Assembly (NCBI GenBank): GCA_018260475.1
Contig: JAGLBA010000001.1
Span: 186,001 to 250,000, forward strand
Source of the DNA: Chryseobacterium sp.
GTDB lineage: Bacteria; Bacteroidota; Bacteroidia; Flavobacteriales; Weeksellaceae
Reading direction: 5' to 3'
DNA: 64,000 nucleotides
Every line of letters begins with the position of its first letter. Within the stretch, counting starts at the first letter, position 1. The position numbers were made by a program, and so were the translations under genes. This document shows, piece by piece, positions 61,202 to 64,000 of the stretch. Below the pieces are notes generated by a model. That model saw only the letters and a program-made list of their open reading frames with translations. It ran no database searches and was not told where the DNA came from.

Positions 61202-61894
61202 TTAAAATCTTTTCAATAAATCTTCTTGCCGCATTCGGCGGAAAACATTTGCCAAAGTTAAGACATCTTTTTCACAATATTTAACTATTCTAGATAGATC
61301 TTTTTCGATATGATAAATTGATGAAACCATGGAGCCGTCAATATCGTCTTTCGGGGTTGGAATCCCAAAGACATGCGCCAAAAGTTCGAGCGATATAAAT
61401 GTTTTATAATCTCCGAATTTCCAGAGTTCCATGGTATCGAGGTGTGGAATTTCCCACGGTTTTTTGCCAAACATTTGGAAGGGAAGTGGCGGCGGCATCC
61501 CGTTGATGAGGAAACGGCGAGCTATCCAGGGGAAATCAAACTCCTTGCCGTTGTGTGCACACAAAATAACATCTCGTAGTTTCTGGCGGTTAAAGATTTC
61601 GCCAAATTCCTCTAAGAGTCTCTTCTCGTCATCACCATAAAAACTTTTAATGAGCAATTTCTTGTTTTTCTCCATCATCCCGACGGAGATGCAGATAATT
61701 CTCCCAAACTCTGCCATTACGCCGGCTTTTTCCATATAAAAATCCTCGGCGGTGATTTCGTTTTTCCTTTGGAAAAATGTTTTCTTATCCCATAATTTTT
61801 GCTCAGATTCCGGAAGTTCGTTCCAAGCGGAGGCATTCGGAACTGTCTCAATATCAAGGAATAAAACTTTTTCTATAGGAATGTTTTGGATCAT
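61202..61894 (-). CDS. 3'-5' exonuclease (DnaQ/PolB-like exonuclease fold)
   Basis: The 230 residues contain the exonuclease acidic residues in order: FLDIETVPNAS near residue 13 (Asp-x-Glu, ExoI), AHNGKEFDFPWIARRFLING near 113 (ExoII) and YCEKDVLTLANVFRRM near 210 (Tyr-x3-Asp, ExoIII). This is the RNase H-like 'predicted 3'-5' exonuclease related to PolB' group. The nucleic-acid target is unknown. The start at 61894 (MIQNIPIEKVLFLD) is 7 codons shorter than the longest frame. It is embedded in the suf operon, where its purpose is not obvious. Confidence 0.8.
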   Translation of the reverse strand: MIQNIPIEKVLFLDIETVPNASAWNELPESEQKLWDKKTFFQRKNEITAEDFYMEKAGVMAEFGRIICISVGMMEKNKKLLIKSFYGDDEKRLLEEFGEIFNRQKLRDVILCAHNGKEFDFPWIARRFLINGMPPPLPFQMFGKKPWEIPHLDTMELWKFGDYKTFISLELLAHVFGIPTPKDDIDGSMVSSIYHIEKDLSRIVKYCEKDVLTLANVFRRMRQEDLLKRF

Positions 61895-61918
61895 GGCTTT
61901 TAAATTTAAGCGCAAAAG

Positions 61919-62464
61919 CTAAGCCCGGCTACTAATATTTTTTGAAGAAAGCATGGACTGCATATCCGTCAGAAGTTTTTGTACATTTTCCTTCTGATCT
62001 GCGTATTTCGATTGAAGTGCAGAACCCTCGCCCATTCGGTGATGATAAACCAATGCTTTTTCTGCAAACTCTATGCGGCTGCTCACGGGTGCATCTGGAA
62101 CATTTGGGAAAATTTCGTGGAAGAGCATCTCGTAATACGCCTGAAACTCGCGCTCATTCTTGTCGAATACCGGGTTTTCAGGAGATTTCTGTCTTACATG
62201 CAACATTTCGTGCATCAGAAGGTTGAGGACGAGATTGAAGTTGTATTTAAAAACACCATCGGGGATATTCACGGTTTGTTTTCCGGGAATATCACCCACC
62301 GCCGTCATAAGAATTTGTCCTTTCGGAACATCCTTTTGGATCTCGAAACCTGCAAGATTTTCACTTTCAAGTTGATAAGCTCTTATTAGGTATCTCGCGG
62401 CATCCAAAGTCTGTCCGTTTTCATGATAGGCTTTTACATGGTCTAAAATATGAGAAGAATCCAT
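61919..62464 (-). CDS. Hypothetical protein with HEMLH zinc-metallopeptidase-like motif, in the suf operon
   Basis: This 181-residue protein starts MDSSHILDHVKAYHENGQTLDAARYLIRAYQLES and has a central LVLNLLMHEMLHVRQKSPENPVFDKNEREFQAYYEMLFHEIF near residues 77-118. HEMLH fits the HExxH zinc motif, with a further Glu about 19 residues later (NEREFQAYYE), the layout of a gluzincin-like site. The rest has no recognised domain. It lies 2 bases after sufD and is certainly co-transcribed with it. Whether it is a peptidase, a metal-binding factor or an inactive relative cannot be told. Confidence 0.6.
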   Translation of the reverse strand: MDSSHILDHVKAYHENGQTLDAARYLIRAYQLESENLAGFEIQKDVPKGQILMTAVGDIPGKQTVNIPDGVFKYNFNLVLNLLMHEMLHVRQKSPENPVFDKNEREFQAYYEMLFHEIFPNVPDAPVSSRIEFAEKALVYHHRMGEGSALQSKYADQKENVQKLLTDMQSMLSSKNISSRA

Positions 62465-62466
62465 CT

Positions 62467-63741
62467 TTAAAATACCATTTCCACTTCTAGTTTATTTGCT
62501 AAAAGTTTGGATATTTTTAATTTAAGAGGTTCAATATCAATATTTTCCATAGCATCGTGGGCAAAAGCGTAGAGCAATAATGCCTGCGCTTCTTTCTTGG
62601 AAATACCGCGGGAACGAAGATAAAACAATGCCTCATCATTTAATTGTCCAACTGTACAACCGTGGGAACATTTCACATCATCAGCGAAAATTTCCAACTG
62701 AGGCTTGGTGTCTATGGTTGCACCTAGATCCAGTAGCACATTGTTATTCTGTTGATAAGCATTGGTTTTCTGTGCGATCTTATCTACAAAAATCTTCCCA
62801 TTGAATACGCCGTGCGAATTATTTTTATAAATGCCTTTGTAGTTTTGGTAACTTTCGCAGTTTGGCGTTTTGTGGTGCACGGCAGTATGATGATCCACCA
62901 ACTGGTCACCACCAATGATGGTAATTCCGTTCATAAACGAGTTAATATTCTCGCCATTGTGTACAAAATCAAGATTATTCCTCACTAATTTGCCACCAAA
63001 ACTAAAAGTATTTACGGTAGCTTGGCTATCGCGTTCTTGCTTCACAAAAGTACTGTCAATCATATAACTAACATCAGAGTCGTTTTGTAGTTTGTGCCAG
63101 TCTGCTTTTGCGTTTTTGCCTGCAAAAATCTCAGTTACAGAATTGGTAAATACGAAATTGCTATCAAAATTATGATGACTTTCCAAGATTTCTACTTTGC
63201 TGCCTTCTTCGGCAATCAAAAGATTTCGTGTGTTATAGAAAGTGTTTTCAGTTTGATTTTCAGAGATATAGTAAATGTGGATTGGTTTCTCTATCACCAC
63301 ATTTTTAGGAATATGCAGGAAAAATCCATTATTTGCAAATGCTGAATTTAGTTTGCAAAAAGCGGTATCTGCGGTGATTTTGTTTAAATATTCTGAAATA
63401 AGAGGTGCGTATTTTTCATTATTAAAGGCATGATTTAATGTTAAAAACTCTGCATTTTCAATGGAAATTTTTGAATATTCCTTATGTAAAAGACCATTGA
63501 TAAAGATGAGGTAATCGAAATGTTCTTCACCAAAGTGCAAAGCTTCCAACTGTGGGCGAGAAATATTGTTAGAAAGGTTGGGTGAGAAATTATAATCTTT
63601 TTCTGTGATTTCACGAAGGTTAGTATATTTATATTCCTCATCTTTTTTGGTGGGAAAACCTTTTGCCAGAAAGGATTCTAAAGCGGAAAGCTTTTCGCCA
63701 GAAAGTGAGAATTTTAGTTTTTCTATTTGATTAAGCAGCAT
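62467..63741 (-). CDS. sufD: Fe-S cluster assembly protein SufD
   Basis: SufD forms the SufBCD scaffold that builds iron-sulfur clusters. The 424 residues contain NLREITEKDYNFSPN near 45, IPKNVVIEKPIHIYYIS near 145 and the beta-helix core AKADWHKLQNDSDVSYMIDSTFVKQERDSQATVNTFSFGG near 210. The end block KPQLEIFADDVKCSHGCTVGQLNDEALFYLRSRGISKKEAQALLLYAFA near 350 is the SufB/SufD signature with its Cys and His. It is preceded by sufC across 60 bases and followed by the HEMLH protein. Confidence 0.95.
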   Translation of the reverse strand: MLLNQIEKLKFSLSGEKLSALESFLAKGFPTKKDEEYKYTNLREITEKDYNFSPNLSNNISRPQLEALHFGEEHFDYLIFINGLLHKEYSKISIENAEFLTLNHAFNNEKYAPLISEYLNKITADTAFCKLNSAFANNGFFLHIPKNVVIEKPIHIYYISENQTENTFYNTRNLLIAEEGSKVEILESHHNFDSNFVFTNSVTEIFAGKNAKADWHKLQNDSDVSYMIDSTFVKQERDSQATVNTFSFGGKLVRNNLDFVHNGENINSFMNGITIIGGDQLVDHHTAVHHKTPNCESYQNYKGIYKNNSHGVFNGKIFVDKIAQKTNAYQQNNNVLLDLGATIDTKPQLEIFADDVKCSHGCTVGQLNDEALFYLRSRGISKKEAQALLLYAFAHDAMENIDIEPLKLKISKLLANKLEVEMVF

Positions 63742-63801
63742 ATTTTTAAATTTGATAAGAGTAAATAGTCATTTCTCTTGATTTTTTGGCCCTCGAATCT
63801 A

Positions 63802-64000
63802 TTATTTCACGAGCCAGTCATATCCTTTGTCTTCCAGCTCCAAAGCCAAAGATTTGTCGCCGGTTTTTATGATTTTTCCGTCTGCCAAAACATGTACGAA
63901 ATCCGGTTGGATATAGTTTAGAAGTCTTTGATAATGGGTAATCAAAAGCACTGCATTATTTTCATTTCTGAATTTATTCACGCCGTCGGCTACGATTCTC
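63802..64000 (-). CDS. sufC: Fe-S cluster assembly ATPase SufC, C-terminal part (partial)
   Basis: Only the last 65 codons before the stop at 63802-63804 lie inside the window; the gene continues beyond base 64000. Readable parts are [47 protein letters not shown] and [20 protein letters not shown] is the switch (His-loop) of SufC ABC ATPases and the end is typical of the protein. SufC powers the SufBCD scaffold. It is upstream of sufD in the same transcript. Confidence 0.93.
   Translation of the reverse strand, partial: RIVADGVNKFRNENNAVLLITHYQRLLNYIQPDFVHVLADGKIIKTGDKSLALELEDKGYDWLVK

Noticed and set aside
1..64000. CRISPR arrays, tRNA or rRNA genes, insertion sequences, prophage or defence islands
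   Set aside because: No evenly spaced direct repeats, no cloverleaf or rRNA sequence, no transposase, integrase or phage genes were recognised on either strand.

Overview
The window looks like a chromosomal segment of a member of the Bacteroidota, class Flavobacteriia, probably the Chryseobacterium/Weeksellaceae branch. Three observations support this. The dcw cluster has a Bacteroidota-type composition, with an FtsL-like protein, a PASTA-bearing FtsI and a very long FtsZ tail. Shine-Dalgarno sequences are absent, while many genes are preceded by the Bacteroidota -7 box TAnnTTTG. Several families are typical of this group (DUF2797, DUF6973, BrxA/B bacilliredoxin, a secreted S9A peptidase, a TonB receptor with a YncE-like propeller). 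The genus is inference. No rRNA, tRNA, CRISPR array, transposase or prophage was seen. Most of the window is ordinary core genome.

Layout. Positions 1-5.6 kb carry the tail of a DUF2809 protein, a decayed YARHG-domain gene, a BaiN-like flavoprotein, a thioesterase, thiL, bioB and an LpxH-like phosphoesterase. Positions 5.6-10.3 kb carry a structured gene-free stretch, pepT, an HMG-CoA lyase, an Asp/Glu racemase, a GC-rich hairpin element and a rhodanese. Positions 10.3-19.7 kb carry a kinase-msrA-cstA group, secA, a DUF2795 gene, a nucleotide-sugar epimerase and a frameshifted DUF389 membrane protein. Positions 19.7-26.6 kb carry a DUF2797 protein, a large AsmA-like protein with repeated modules, small hypothetical genes, a prolyl oligopeptidase and an outer-membrane protein. 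Positions 26.7-36.2 kb carry mnmA, mutS, a SpoU methyltransferase, a CBS protein, nadK, fbaA, accD, a DUF6973 protein and a DinB protein.

Positions 36.3-41.8 kb hold the least ordinary locus. It contains a short chimeric gene (start of a b-type cytochrome joined in frame to the end of a phosphoesterase), a secreted beta-propeller, a TonB-dependent receptor, an SpmAB-like membrane protein and a bacilliredoxin. Positions 42-58.7 kb are the minus-strand division and cell-wall (dcw) cluster: mraZ-rsmH-ftsL-ftsI-murE-mraY-murD-ftsW-murG-murC-ftsQ-ftsA-ftsZ, followed by a yqeY-like gene. Positions 58.8-60.8 kb carry an alpha/beta hydrolase, engB and an ElaA-like acetyltransferase. Positions 60.8-64.0 kb carry the distal part of a suf Fe-S operon (sufC, sufD, a HEMLH-motif protein, a 3'-5' exonuclease and sufT), cut by the window edge.

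I saw no clear unknown defence or mobile system. The observations most worth following are the chimeric gene and its TonB locus, the HEMLH protein inside the suf operon, the triplicated AsmA-like module, a possible GIY-YIG-like core in the DUF2797 protein, and the structured intergenic elements.
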